Counted from the first letter of the stretch, positions 1 through 13,742 are shown. The stretch is DNA of 64,000 nucleotides from Symsagittifera roscoffensis (GCF_963678635.1 NC_087065.1:48238381-48302380); one strand, 5' to 3'. Notes: a model not told the origin generated them from the sequence alone. Numbers and translations are program-made.

Positions 1-2873
1 TGACAACTATAACAGAATATTCGCGTTTCTTAAACATCACCTCCGAGTCAATAATTTCAAAAAAATTAAGATAAAACTTTCTAAACCATGTTGCTAATTG
101 GCCTTAAAATTTTAATTAGTTCGGTAATTGCCTCTATTGGTTGGAATCTTTGCGGATGACAAAATGTTTGCAATGGAGAAAAAATAGGCACTCGGAGTAC
201 GTATACATCTGATTAAAAACAACCCTTTCCTATATTTTACACCATAATTTTAGACTAAAAAAGTATCACGAAGGCTTTCACGATTTCACGAAAAACTCTT
301 TGTTCAACTCACAATGATATTGACTCCAGATGATAAATTAATCACTAGTCTCAATATAATACCATATAATTTCTTGTTGCCGTTTGAACTATTTGTGTGC
401 GATACTTTATCGTTTGTTTCGAGTTTCCACCTCAATATGAACAAATAACTAATTGGTAAATAAGAAAGTAGGGTTAGAATCAATATGGGAATTCAGCTTT
501 GGATTTCTCCTTCTGATAATTATTTTTTTCCATTGAATTGATTCAGTAATTCAAAGATTCGACGTGAAACCCCAAAACAACAAAAGCTTCGGTTTGTAAA
601 AGTTTTTTTTTCAACTTTTCTTTGTTCAATTGGGTTTCAACCGTAGAATTCTGAAGTGTTGAATAGTTTGTTTTTTGTTTGCTGCTTTTGAACACCAAAA
701 TTTTGAATTTGTTGAACTGTTGAAAGTAATATGAAACTGCCAAGAAGTGCTGTGGTTGCTCAAAAACCAAAATTCAAAAAACAATGAGCTGAAAAAAGTT
801 TTTCACATCAACTGATTAAAAAAAAATGTTTCAGATCTAACAACAGTTGTATCAATATCTATTACTGTCAGCTTAAACCTACACCAAATAGAAACTAGAA
901 AGAAAAGTGATTTGTTTCCAACGCAGCATACATTAAAGAAGACAAACTTGATATCAAATGATACAACACTTTCACTACCCCCGACCCAATAATGTTCAGT
1001 ATCAAAATTGAACTTCCTACTGTTTCGAAAATTAAATCTAATTCAATAAAAGCACTTGTCTTTGTTAAAAGAGACCAAAAGAGGAGAGAATACGGGACTA
1101 ATGATCAATTTACAGTCTTCACAATTATACTTTATCACGTAATTTCAATTTAGTGCAGCAAAGTAAATTTTTTTTTGAAAAACACATTTTTAGCATTGAG
1201 AAAGGACTGAAGAAAACTACCCTTTGATGTGAGCACAGCCGAGCAAATTTGTATTGAGCTGTTAACACCTGCAAAGAGTAAACCCAAAAAAGGAAATTCA
1301 ACACAAAAGCCGGATTGAATACAAAAAGAGCAAATCATTTTTTAATTAAATAACAAAAAAATGAACTGGTTTATTCTTTTTTTAAAAAAGAAATTGAAAA
1401 GATGATTTCACTCCAGATAATAAAAAAATTCGCGCTATACAGAGCCATATATTTCCTTATTTCACACCTTTTGAAGAACAAAGAGAACATTTGTTCGAAC
1501 TGCTAAACCAAAACTAACAAATTACAAACCAATTTGTCAGTACTATTGCTAAATATGGAAGCAGGGCTGCAATTAGCACGAGAATTGAGCTTTGGATGGT
1601 CTTTTCTGATAAATTTGTTTACCACTCGGTTTATTCAGTATATTATAGATTCAATGTGAGTCTTCAAAACAACCAAGATACTTTGATTTGGAAAATTTCT
1701 TCATGGACATTTTTCGATTCGACTTTCAATCGTAAGCCTAAAAATTGCTTGAACCCACTTTTGGTATGCCTTGCTTTGAGGCGAAGTCAAATTTTAAACT
1801 TTATTTTACTTTTTACGTTCTTGTTGTACTTAATTTCTGCAAAAATGTCGGCTACTTGCTTAATACAAGAGTTAGAATGATCAAAAGAGTGATCTCTGAT
1901 TGAAGTTCTTTTTCAAATGCTGGTAATCTAAAGCACTTTTTCTGGGAGAGTTTCTTCACTTTAACTGGATGATTCAGAAAAAAAATCTACAAGTTTCTGC
2001 AATTTCGTGAGCTTTTTTGTTTTGTCATATAAGAACCACAGGAAAAATTTCTTTTATTTGGTATTTAGGAATCTTTTGGACAAAAAATGAGACGAGCAAG
2101 TTTTTGATTAATCCGCTATTCTAGTAGCTTCTAAACTGCCAATTTTAAAAAACTATTCGATTCCACTGCTGTACATCAAATTACAGTTAAAAAATGTCAC
2201 GAAAGTTTCAAGTGTTCTAGTTATTGCATATAACAGTCAGAGTGTTTTGGGAAAGGAGTTTCTGGAAACAATTGTCTAGTATTTCAACAAAGCACGTTTT
2301 ATCATTTTTCGGTTTGTTGCAGAGGCAGATCAACTAAATGGAATCCTTCGGCATAAATAAAAGCTGCTATTTACTTTTTAAGTGAGATTTCCAATTTTTT
2401 CACAATTTCTATGAATTTTCGTAACTGAAACATTTCACCTAACTAAACAAACCCTTGCAGAAAAAATTATATATCCTTGCTTTAGTAAAGCTTAGCCTTC
2501 ATTTATATTACTTAATCAGGTTTCTGATAAACAAACAATTAGGGGTATACATTCTTGGTTGCAAACTAAAGCTTCAAAAATTGTTCAAAAATTAAAGCTT
2601 CAAAACTTTTTCCCAGAGCATTTGCTCACGTCATAGAAATTGGTTGCCATTTCTAAACTTCTTTCAAAACTTGTACAATTTCCATCAAAAAGACTCCTGA
2701 GTGGGGCAAACCTTCGAATGTTTGTACATTACTCAAATTCTTGCTTGTGGTTAAAAACTTATTTCTTCCACATTTGAATTTTTCTTTTCTTCGAGGAAAA
2801 CAGCGTTCAAAGAATAACACTGTTTTACTGGATAATCAACGAGATCTTCTCTTTGGCAAGCGCAAGGTGATGT
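1..2873. other. AT-rich region with no supportable gene
   Basis: This stretch is AT-rich and full of short A and T runs. Open frames here are under 100 codons, lie on both strands, and show neither recognisable motifs nor a coding-like composition. I see no repeat copy, RNA gene or transposon end. The last ~150 bases lead directly into the tandem array that starts at about 2874. Confidence 0.6.
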
Positions 2874-4426
2874 TTCCTTTCTTTTAGGCTCTGATCTCTC
2901 GATTGAGCTATATTTTACTGAGATATTGTGTGATTGAGGCTTTCATTTTTTGTCATAAAGTTTCAAGATATATGAAATAATCTTTTTCATTGAACTTCGA
3001 TTAAATTCCATGACTGTTTTACATAGTATGATCTTCTTCTTTTGACACAATTGTAATGGACTCAAGAGCTTGCATGGTCAATAAGTAATTCTTTGCTATT
3101 GGTCTTTCGGCGTTCGGCAGAAAAAACTAGGCAGTTGGCTGTCTGGCGGTGGCTGTCGATCCAAATAATCATCCAAAAAAATGAGAGCCGACCAGCTTCA
3201 ATCATCAAACAAAGCATCCTTTAATATAAGTCGACCTCTACTAATGATTCAACAAATAATACATCATATATTCCAGCTATCAATCTCCTTTCTAGCACCA
3301 CAAAACGAAAGCTTTTATAGTGTAGTCGTAGTGCAATTGCTATTAAAGCTAACGGAAATTTACTTCGACATTCATGGGACAAAAAAAATGCAACTTGATT
3401 TCCAAGAGGAAACGAACAAATTTTTCTTCGTTTAGTTTTAGAAAAAAAATCCAACACTTTCAAAAGATGGCACATAAACCAATTATTGACTTTTCAGAGT
3501 ACTATAATTTTTTGTACATTAAATTGGGCGTAGCCGCACAGGCAGGCAAGCTTGTCATAACACGTTCAATCCAATGAACCCAAAATCTCAAATTTGTGAG
3601 AATAACTTTTGAGAAACCGAAAAAAAATCCAAAATTATGGGTCAAAAATTCAACCAACAGATTTTTTCGAAGGATGTAGATAGTAGGGTAAAATACAAAG
3701 AGACAAATGGGGTATGCAAGCACACAGAGGAGTAGACGCTCTTTTTATTAAAACATCTTTTTTTGATTATTGGTAGAGTAGTTTTCTAATGAACTAAAAC
3801 TTTTGTTCAAATGTGAAAAATATTTCGAAAGCGTCTCATAAAAGTAAAAATAAAAACCCAACCCCATACATTTTCATATCACCCAATTTTATCGAGCAGA
3901 AGTTTTTGTCGTCAAAATTACAAAAAAAGTTTGACTAAGCCGAATCAACATCAGCCGAAACTATTAAGTCGCAAAAAAGAAAGCAGTTCAAAATGAGATA
4001 TGGTAAAATGACAAACCACAGAACTTTCAATTATGGTAGAAAGTTTCAATCAAAATAAAATGCAGGCTTTGAAATTTAGCTTGATAAAAATTGGTAACAT
4101 ATAAAATAGAAGATATTTTGCACAAAACCGACGAAAATTAGACCAAAAATCATAAATAAAAAAACAACGTTTTTTCGATAAAATTATTTGAAAACTTAAT
4201 TACTGCCACAAACGTACTCCACCTAATAACTTCTACCTATATGAGGTACTTTTAATTATTTTTTCAAGAAATTGAGCATGACTTCAAATTTAGTTTTCCT
4301 AAATTGACCATTTTGTGACAAAAAGTTATTACCGGGAAAAAGGTCTAGTACCCGGTTGCAATGCCCTTGTTCATCGCTAGGGTAAAGAACACAAAGACAG
4401 AAAACTTTTTCGAATTTTTTGAAAAC
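2874..4426. repeat. Tandem repeat unit 1
   Basis: First full unit, ~1,553 bp. It carries the catagtatg / tcaagagcttgc variants shared with units 4 and 6. Its second end-hairpin has a mismatched arm (cccttg against ctaggg). Confidence 0.8.
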
Positions 4427-5983
4427 TTCCTTTCTTTTAGGTTCTGATCTCTCGATTTAGCTATGTTTTACTGAGATATTGTGTGATTGAGGCTTTCATT
4501 TTTTGTCATAAAATTTCAAGATATATGAAATAACCTTTTTCATTGAACTTTGAGTAAATTCCATGACTGTTTTACATGGTATGAATTTCTTCTTTTGACA
4601 CAATTGTAATGGCCTCAAGGGCTTGCATGGTCAATATCAGTCATTCTTTGCCATTGGTCTTTCAGGCGTTCGGCAGAAAAACTAGGCAGTTGGCTGTCTG
4701 GCGGTGGCTGTCGATCCAAATAATCATCCAAAAAAATGAGAGCCGACCAGCTTCAATCATCAAACAAAGCATCCTTTAATATAAGTCGACCTCTACTAAT
4801 GATTCAACAAATAATACATCATATATTCCAGCTATCAATCTCCTTTCTAGCACCAAAAAACGAAAGCTTTTATAGTCTAACCGTAGTGCAATTGCTATTG
4901 AAGCTAACGGAAGAAACTTACTTCGACATTCATGGGACCAAAAAAATGCAACTCGATTTCCAAGAGGAAATGAACAAATTTTTCTTCGTTTAGTTTTAGA
5001 AAAAAAATCCAACACTTTCAAAAGATGGCACATAAACCAATTATTGACTTTTCAGAGTACTATAATTTTTTGTACATAAAAATGGGCGTAGCCGCACAGG
5101 CAGGCGAGCTTGTCATAACACGTTCCATCCAATGAACCCAAAATCTCGAATTTGTGAGAATAAAGTTTGAGAAACCGAAAAAAAAATCCAAAATTATGGG
5201 TCAAATATTCAACCAACAGACTTTTTCGAAGGATTTAGATGGTAGGGTAAAATACAAAGAGGCAAATGGGGTATGCAAGCACACAGAGGAGTAGACGCTC
5301 TTTTTATTAAAACATCTTTTTTGATTATTGGTAGAGTAGTTTTCTAATGAACTATAACTTTTGTTCAAACGTGAAAAATATTTCAAAGCGTCTCATAAAA
5401 GTAAAAATAAAAACCCAACCCCATACATTTTCATATTACCCAATTTTATCGATCAGAAGTTTTTGTCGTCAAAATTACAAAAAAGTTTGACTAAGCCGAA
5501 TCAACATGAGCCGAAACTATTAAGTCGTAAAAAAGAAAGCAGTTCAAAATGAGATATAGTAAAATGACAAACCACAGAACTTTCAATTATGGTAGAAAGT
5601 TTCAATCAAAATAAAATCAATGGCTTTGAAAATTAGCTTGATAAAAGTTGGTAACATAAAAAATAGAAGATATTTTGCACAAAACCGACGAAAATTAGAC
5701 CAAAAAATATAAATAAAAAAAACTACGTTTTTTCGATAAAATTATTTGAAAATTTAATTACTGCCACAAACGTACTCAACCTATTAACTACTAACTATAT
5801 GAGGTACTTTTAACTAATTTTTCAAAAAATTTAGCATGTCTTGAAATTTATTTTTCCTAAATTGACCATTTTGTGACGAAATTTATTACCGGGAAAAAGG
5901 TCTAATACCCGGTTGCAATGCCCTTGTTCATCGCAAGTGTAAAGAACACAAAGACAGAAAACTTTTTCAAATTTTTTGAAATT
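4427..5983. repeat. Tandem repeat unit 2
   Basis: Second full unit, ~1,557 bp, with the catggtatg / tcaagggcttgc variants shared with unit 3. It has a 3-base insertion that keeps the 85-codon ORF open (4736-4993). Confidence 0.8.
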
Positions 5984-7559
5984 TTCCTTTCTTTTAGGCT
6001 CTGAATTTTTCTTTTTTTTTAGGCTCTGATCTCTCGATTTAGCTATATTTTACTGAGATATTGTGTGATTGAGGCTTTCATTTTTTGTCATAAAATTTCA
6101 AGATATATGAAATAATCTTTTTCATTGAACTTTGAGTAAATTCCATGACTGTTTTTTATGGTATGATCTTCTTCTTTTGACACAATTGTAATGGACTCAA
6201 GGGCTTGCATGGTCAATATCAGTCATTATATGCTATTGGTCTTTCGGCGTTCGGCAGAAAAAACTAGGCAGTTGGCTGTCTGGCGGTGGCTGTCGATCCA
6301 AATAATCATCCAAAAAAATGAGAGCCGACCAGCTTCAATCATCAAACAAAGCATCCTTTAATATAAGTCGACCTCTACTAATGATTCAACAAATAATACA
6401 TCATATATTCCAGCTATCAATCTCCTTTCTAGCCCCACAAAACGAAAGCTTTTATAGTGTAATCGTAATGCAATTGCTATTAAAGCTAACGGAAATTTAC
6501 TTCAACATTCATGGGACCAAAAAAATGCAACTTGATTTCCAAGAGGAAATGAACAAATTTTTCTTCGTTTAGTTTTAGAAAACAAGTCCAACACTTTCAA
6601 AAGATGGCGTATAAACCAATTATTGACTTTTCAGAGTACTATAATTTTTTGTACATAAAATTGGGCGTAGCCGCACAAGCAGGCGAGCTTGTCATAACAC
6701 GTTCCATCGAATGAACCCAAAATCTCAAATTTGTGAGAATAACTTTTGAGAAACCAAAAAAAATCCAAAATTATGGGTCAAATATTCAACCAACAGAATT
6801 TTTCGAAGGATTTAGATAGTAGGGTAAAATACAAAGAGACAAATTGGGTATGCAAGCACACAGAAGAGTAGACGCTCTTTTTATTAAAACATCTTTTTTG
6901 ATTATTGGTAGAGTAGTTTTCTAATGAACTATAACTTTTGTTCAAATGTGAAAAATATTTCGGAAGCGTCTCATAAAAGTAAAAATGAAAACCCAACCCC
7001 ATACATTTTCATTTTACCCAATTTTATCGAGCAGAAGTTTTTGTCGTCAAAATTACAAAAAAAGTTTGACTAAGCGGAATCAACATCCGCCGAAACTATT
7101 AAATCGCAAAAAAGAAAGCAGTTCAAAATGAGATATAGTAAAATGACAAACCACAGAATTTTCAATTATGGTAGAAAGTTTCAATCAAAATAAAATCCAG
7201 GCTTCGAAAATTAGCTTGATAAAAATTGGTAACATATAAAATAGAAGATATTTTGCACAAAACCGACGAAAATTAGACCAAAAAACATAAATTAAAAAAA
7301 GGTTTTTTCGATAAAATTATTTGAAAACTTAATTACTGCCACAAACGTACTCCAACTATTAACTACTACCTATATGAGGTACTTTTATTTAATTTTTCAA
7401 GAAAAAGAGCATGTCTTGAAATGTAGTTTTTCTAAATTGACCATTTTGTGACGAAACTTATTACCGGGAAAAAGGTCTAATACCCGGTTGCAATGCCCTT
7501 GTTCATCGCAAGGGTAAAGAACACAAAGACAGAAAACTTTTTCGAATTTTTTTGAAAAC
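5984..7559. repeat. Tandem repeat unit 3
   Basis: Third full unit, ~1,576 bp. It is longer because the T-rich segment before gatctctcgattt is partly duplicated (two copies of ttaggctctga near 5995 and 6021). Confidence 0.8.
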
Positions 7560-9133
7560 TTCCTTTCTTATAGGCTCTGAATGTTTCTTTTTTTTAGCCT
7601 ATTATCTCTCGATTTAGCTATATTTTACTGAGATACTGTGTGATTGAGGCTTTCATTTTTTGTCATAAAGTTTCAAGATATATGAAATAATCTTTTTAAT
7701 TGAACTTCGATTAAATTCCATGACTGTTTTACATAGTATGGTCTTCTTCTTTTGACACAACTGTAATGGACTCAAGAGCTTGCATGGTCAATATCAGTAA
7801 TTCTTTGCTATTGGTCTTTCAGGCGTTCGGCAGAAAAAACTAGGCAGTTGGCTGTCTGGCGGTGGCTGTCGATCCAAATAATCATCTAAAAAAATGAGAG
7901 CCGACCAGCTTCAATCATCAAACAAAGCATCCTTTAATATGAGTCGACCTCTACTAATGATTCAACAAATAATACATCATATATTCCAGCTATCAATCTC
8001 TTTTCTAGCCAAAACGAAAGCTTTTATAGTGTAATCGTAGTGCAATTGCTATTAAAGCTAACGAAAATTTACTTCAACATTCATGGGACCAAAAAAGTGC
8101 AACATGATTTCCAAGAGGAAATAAACAAATTTTTCTTCGTTTAGTTTTAGAAAACAAGTCCAACACTTTCAAAAGATGGCACATAAACCAATTATTGACT
8201 TTTCAGAGAGATATAATTTTTTGTACATTAAATTGGGCGTAGCCGCACAGGCATGCGAGCTTGTCTAACACGTTCCATCCAATGAACCCAAAATCTCAAA
8301 TTTGTGAGAATAACTTTTGAGAAACCGAAAAAAATCTAAAATTATGGGTCGAAGATTCAACCAACAGACTTTTTTGAAGGGTGTAGACAGTAGGGTAAAA
8401 TACAAAGAGACATATGGGGTATGCAAGCACACAGAGGAGTAGACGCTTTTTTTATTAAAACATCTTTTTTTGATTATTGGTAGAGTAGTTTTCTAATGAA
8501 CTAAAACTTTTGTTCAAATGTGAAAAATATTTCGAAAGCGTCTCATAAAAGTAAAAATAAAAACCCAACCCCATACATTTTCATATTATCCAATTTTATC
8601 GAGCAGAAGTTTTTGTCGTCAAAATTACAAAAAAGTTTGACTAAGCCGAATCAACATCAGCCGAAACTAATAAGTCGCAAAAAAGAAAGCAGTTCAAAAT
8701 GAGATATGGTAAAATGACAAACCACAGAACTTTCAATTAAGGTAGAAAGTTTTAATCAAAATAAAATCCAGGCTTTGAAAATTAGCTTGATAAAAATTGG
8801 TAACATATAAAGTAGAAGATATTTTGCACAAAACCGACGAAAATTAGACCAAAAAACATAAATAAAAAAAACAACGTTTTTGCGATAAAATTATTTGAAA
8901 ACTTAATTACTGCCACAAACGTACTCCACCTATTAAATACTACCTATATGAGGTTTTATTAATATAATTTTTCAAGAAATTGAGCATGACTTGAAATTTA
9001 GTTTTCCTAAATTGACCATTTTGTGACAAAAGTTATTACCGGGAGAAAGGTCTAGTACCCGGTTGCAATGCCCTTGTTCATCGCAAGGGTAAAGAACACA
9101 AAAACAGAAAACTTTTTCGAATTTTTTGAAAAC
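7560..9133. repeat. Tandem repeat unit 4
   Basis: Fourth full unit, ~1,574 bp. It has the same duplicated T-rich start as unit 3. A 5-base deletion near 8010 breaks the 84-codon ORF found in other units, which argues against selection on that protein. Confidence 0.8.
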
Positions 9134-9900
9134 TTCCTTTCTTCTAGGCTCTGAATGTTTCCTTTTTTTTAGGCTCTGATCTCTCGATTTAGCTATATTT
9201 TTCTGAGATATTGTGTGATTGAGGCTTTCGTTTTTTGTCATAAAATTTCAAGATATATGAAATAATCTTTTTCATTGAACTTTGAGTAAATTCCATGACT
9301 GTTTTACATGGTATGATCTTCTTCTTTTGAAACAATTGTAATGGACTTGCATGGTCAATATCAGTCATTCTTTGCTATTGGTCTTTCGGCGTTCAGCAGA
9401 AAAAACTAGGCAGTTGGCTATCTGGCGGTGGCTGTCGATCCAAATAATCATCCAAAAAAATGAGAGCCGACCAGTTTCAATCATCAAACAAAGCATCTTT
9501 TAATATAAGTCGACCTCTACTAATGATTCACCAAATAATACATCATATATTCCAGCTATCAATCTCCTTTCTTCTTTCTAGCACCACAAAACGAAAGCCT
9601 TAACAGTGTAGTCGTAGTGCAATTGCTATTAAAGCTAACGGAAATTTACTTCGACCTTCATGGGACCAAAAAATTGCAACTTGATTTCCAAGAGGAAATA
9701 AACAAATTTTTCTTCGTTTAGTTTTAGAAAAAAAGTCCAACACTTTCAAAAGATGGCACATAAACCAATTATTGACTTTTCAGAGTACTATAAATTTTCG
9801 TACATTAAATTGGGCGTAGCCGCACAGGCAGGCAATCTTGTCATAACACGTTCCATCCAATGAACCCAAAATCTCAAATTTGTGAGAATAACTTTTGAGA
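9134..9900. repeat. Tandem repeat unit 5, truncated
   Basis: It follows the unit consensus to acttttgaga at 9900 and then stops, about 770 bp into the unit. A short filler (9901-9911) follows, and then the next unit begins part-way in. This is a deletion or unequal-exchange junction. Confidence 0.75.
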
Positions 9901-9911
9901 ATAACTTTCGG

Positions 9912-11320
9912 TCATAGTATGGTCTTCTTCTTTTGACACAATTGTAATGGACTCAAGAGCTTGCATGGTCAATATCAGTAATTCTTTGCTATTGGTCTTT
10001 CAGGCGTTCGGCAGAAAAAACTAGGCAGTTGGCTGTCTGGCGGTGGCTGTCGATCCAAATAATTATCCAAAAAAATGAGAGCCGACCAGCTTCAATCATC
10101 CAACAAAGCATCCTTTATTATATGTCGACCTCTACTAATGATTCAACAAATAATACATCATATATTTCAGCTATCAATCTCCTTTCTAGCACCACAAAAC
10201 GAAAGCTTTTATAGTGTAGTCGTAGTGCAATTGCTATTAAAGCTAACGGAAATTTACTTCGACATTCATGGGACCAAAAAAATGCAAATTGATTTCCAAG
10301 AGGAAATGAACAAATTTTTCTTCGTTTAGTTTTAGAAAAAAGTCCAACTTTTTCAAAAGATTGCACATAAACCAATTATTGACTTTTCAGAGTACTATTA
10401 TTTTTTTTACATTAAATTGGGCGTAGCCGCACAGGCAGGCGAGCTTGTCATAACACGTTCCATCCAATGAACCCAAAATCTCAATTTGTGAGAATAACGT
10501 TTGAGAAACCGAAAAAAAATCCAAACTTATGGGTCAAATATTCAACCAACAGACTCTTTCGAAGGATGTAGATAGTAGGGTAAAATACAAAGAGACAAAT
10601 GGGGTATGCAAGCACACAGAGGAGTAGACGCTCTTTTTATTAATACATCTTTTTATGATTATTGGTAGAGTAGTTTTCTAATGAACTAAAACTTTTGTTC
10701 AAATGAGAAAAAAATATCGAAAGCGTCTCATAAAAGTAAAAATAAAAACCCAACCCCATACGTTTTCATATTACCCAATTTTATCGAGCAGAAACTTTTT
10801 GTCGTCAAAATTATAAAAAAAAGTTGGTTAAGCCGAATCAACATCAGCCGAAACTATTAAGTCGCAAAAAAGAAAGCAGTTCAAAATGAGATATGGTAAA
10901 ATGACAAACCACAGAACTTTCAATTATGGTAGAAAGTTTCAATCAAAATAAAATCCAGGCTATGAAAATTAGCTTGATAAAAATCGGTAACATATAAAAT
11001 AGAAGATATTTTGCACAAAACCGACGAAAATTAGACCAAAAAATATAAATAAAAAAACAACGTTTTTTCTATAAAATTATTTGAAATTTTAATTACTGCC
11101 ACAAACGTACTCGACCTATTAACTACTACCTAAATGAGGTACTTTCATTTAAATTTTCAAGAAATTGAGCATGTCTTGAAATTTAGTTTTTCTAAATCGA
11201 CCATTTTGTGACGAAAGTTATTACCGGGAAAAATGTCTACTACCCGGTTGCAATGCCCTTGTTCATCGCAAGGGTAAAGAACACAAAGACAGAAAATTTT
11301 TTCGAATTTTTTGAAAACTT
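9912..11320. repeat. Tandem repeat unit 6, lacking its first ~150 bp
   Basis: It starts at catagtatggtc, the variant otherwise found in unit 4, and runs to the usual unit end at gaaaactt (11320). After that the sequence becomes unique. Confidence 0.75.
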
Positions 11321-12344
11321 CAAAAATTTTTGATGGAAGTCAGTTTAAAAGCAAGTTCGGGCAATCTGTCAAAAAAGTTGCGGGCCGACCGGTTTAGGAA
11401 GTATGAAGAATACATCAAATTATTATCATAATGTTACAATTGGTTGCCCAAAATTGCTTGTTGCCAAAGTTATTGTTTTAGCTTTAAAAATCAAGTAAAC
11501 TATCTAATTTTTAACGCCTGAAATTACTGCCCTATTTTATTTTGAAAAATTAACTATTAACTTTGTACTGATGATTTTTTTGTTAATTCATTGACACAGT
11601 GCTTCCTTTTATTGCGCATGCCATTAGGTTCAATTGATTTTTACCTCTTCAAACTATTTAATTAATTGGCTTTGGAACTGAAAATCATCAAAAAATTTGA
11701 ACAATTTTGAGCACAAAATGATTTTGTACTGATGATTTCTAGTTAATTCAGGGTCGCAAGTCTTCAATATGCTGCTCATTGCTTTTTATTCAATTGCTTC
11801 GCTAATGTATCAACTTTTTTGACACTGAAAATTAACAGCAACTTTTATAAAAAACTTTGAGTCAAAATTTGAAATTAGTCCAAATGATTTTCAGTTAGAT
11901 CAAGATCGCAATGCTTCGTTTTATAGCTCATGCTCATCTGTTCGTAAAGCTTTGCATCTTTTATAACTTGCTTATGAAGCTTTCGCAGCCCAGAAATAAT
12001 TTTAAAAATTTTTAAGTAAAACCTGTAAGATTCTTTGCAATTTTTGTTTTTTGTCTTCAAGACTCGAATAGTTTTCTAAAGATTTTTACCGATTTTCAAG
12101 ATTCTTGACACGATCTTACCAGGTTTTCAAAGGTTTTCTTCAATTTTTAAAAAAGATTCTTCAAGATTTGCTGAGGCTTGGGTGAACTAAAACTTCTTCG
12201 CCATTTCTTTACAATTCATAAAAATTAGTGTTCACCATTGCATCGCACACTTCGAAAACATGACATGACTAATTTAAAAATGTTTAGTTTCAGCCCTTAA
12301 CATGAACGAAAACTTTCGTCATAATCCTATATGATATTGTGCAG
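11321..12344. other. AT-rich spacer, nothing recognised
   Basis: Unique AT-rich DNA between the tandem array and the next inverted-repeat element. Only short open frames without recognisable motifs occur. Confidence 0.5.
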
Positions 12345-12577
12345 CCTATAGGTGTAGGGCGACAATTCGTAACAGGTGGAAATCCGTAACATGCGACCAT
12401 TCGTAACAAGCGACATTTCGTAACAAGACAGTGGCAAGAGGAATACGCTTGCTCCGGTTCACTCCGCTGCATTTACATCCGGCACGATAGGATAAAACTG
12501 CGCGTGAATCAGTGTTCTCCGCTTAGTCTACTGTTGTAAATTGTGGCTTGTTGCGAATTGTCGCCTCACGGCCTATA
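12345..12577. mobile_element. Small inverted-repeat element (MITE-like) with iterated ends
   Basis: The left end (ctataggtgtagggcgacaa, from 12346) and the reverse complement of the right end (ttataggccgtgaggcgaca, from 12577) match closely over about 28 bases. Inside the left end the core cgtaaca recurs four times about every 16-20 bases (attcgtaaca, atccgtaaca, attcgtaaca, tttcgtaaca). The right end has two inverted, decayed versions. Terminal inverted repeats with iterated subterminal motifs are typical of non-autonomous DNA transposons. I found no clear target duplication and no transposase, so the family is not assigned. Confidence 0.5.
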
Positions 12578-13334
12578 AGAACCGCACTGATATACGCACG
12601 ACGCTTATAGAGGAGCAAAAAATTTATTACATGAAAACAAATGCTCAAATAATAAAGGCAAGCGTGCCAATTACGTTACAGCGCGGAGTACAAAATTTAG
12701 CCTCAGTTGAAAATAGCAAAAATGTCAAACGTTTAGCTTTCTTGCTAGCAACTTATCCCATTACATGTTTAAATGGCTTTCAGCAGTATAACGGATCCTA
12801 AGTTTTTGCGATAGATCGTTTTCAAACTTTTAAAAATCTATTTACGGTTGCTAAAATGTGCAAATTAAAACAATTTAGGCTGAACAAAAACTGTTTGAAA
12901 AATTCTTTAAATTAATTCACAAATAGTCTAAACTGATAAAAGGATAGCGCAACTTTTTTTCAGACCATCAAAACATAATTAGTTGATTTTAACAAATTAA
13001 AACTATCGGTGTAACCTAAAAACATTAGCAAAGCACACGAGTTTCCGGTACAGTCATAAATTCGTCTTCATCCAATGCGCTGTAAAAATTTACCCAAGTA
13101 GAGCTAAAATTTATACGAAAAGAAAAGTTTTTGAAAACTTTTGTAAAAATTAATATTATAATAGTCAACAATTAACCGGAATTCTGCAGTTTAACGTTTA
13201 CCATTGTTTTTGACCAGTGCCAATCCAGGCAAAATAAAACTTTTTGTGCAGAAAATCTCAAGTTGTGGCTGAAACTGTGATAATACCATCAAAAATCATT
13301 AAACCCAACTAATGATGCGGATCTATGAACTCAC
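12578..13334. other. AT-rich spacer, nothing recognised
   Basis: Unique AT-rich DNA. No ORF with motifs, no repeat partner and no RNA gene seen. Confidence 0.45.
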
Positions 13335-13742
13335 CAGCGGATTTAGAGGGGAGGCGGACGCCCTCCCCTCCCCACTTTTTTCAGGGATTTGACCCTCTGC
13401 CGACTCAGAGGGTCCCATTTTTGTATTATTTTGAGATATACACTTTTGACTGACGGACCCCAAAATTTTTCAAAAAAGCGCCTTTGGTGCAAAAATATGC
13501 TATTTTTGATGGGGGAGCCTGCGCCGAAGAAACGCTATTTTTTGGTCGAAACCTTGCAAAAGTCAGTAAAAAGCCTTTTTTGGCCTGTTTTTTTCTCAAA
13601 AATTTGTGCGGAAAATTTTGTCAAAATTGGGTCTTTATAGTGATTTGGGAGAATTCACAAAATAAATTTGTTCGACCTAAAAATAAGTTTTTGAATTTGT
13701 TTTTAAATCTGCCCCCCCCCCCGAGAAAATCCTAGATCTGAC
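13335..13742. mobile_element. Possible short DNA-transposon remnant
   Basis: The left end starts CAGCGGATTTAGAGGGGAGG. The right end, reverse-complemented, starts CAGATCTAGGATTTTC and is followed by a long G run. Both share CAG-GGAT-TAGG-like ends followed by G-rich sequence. A palindrome (ggggaggcg / cgccctcccc) sits at 13349-13372. The ~400 bp interior has no convincing coding content. Target duplication is not clear, so the call rests on weak end similarity. Confidence 0.3.

Larger units (their letters stand above)
2874..11320. repeat. Tandem array of ~1.56 kb units (six copies, one truncated)
   Basis: Six direct copies of one sequence are seen, anchored by the landmark ATGAGAGCCGACCAG at 3181, 4736, 6318 and equivalent places near 7894, 9460 and 10075. 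Units begin near 2874, 4427, 5984, 7560, 9134 and about 9912, so complete units are ~1,553-1,576 bp. They differ by scattered substitutions and small indels. The fifth is cut after ~770 bp and joined to a sixth lacking its first ~150 bp. Each unit holds a GC-richer segment (ggctgtctggcggtggctg), a conserved segment around gggcgtagccgcacaggca, and two neighbouring hairpins near its end. An 84-85 codon ORF starting at the landmark survives in units 1, 2, 3 and 6 but is broken in 4 and 5. I recognise no protein or RNA family, and a satellite-like repeat is the simplest reading. Confidence 0.9.

Noticed and set aside
3181..10329. 84-85 codon ORF repeated in the tandem units
   Set aside because: Open in four units but broken by frame-shifting changes in two, with no domain; the DNA repeat itself explains the similarity.
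2874..11320. Regular repeats considered as a CRISPR array
   Set aside because: Units are ~1.56 kb with no short repeat-spacer pattern, in a eukaryotic context.
13389..13735. Two overlapping 83-codon plus-strand ORFs
   Set aside because: They lie inside a probable DNA-transposon remnant, end in a C run, and have no protein motif.
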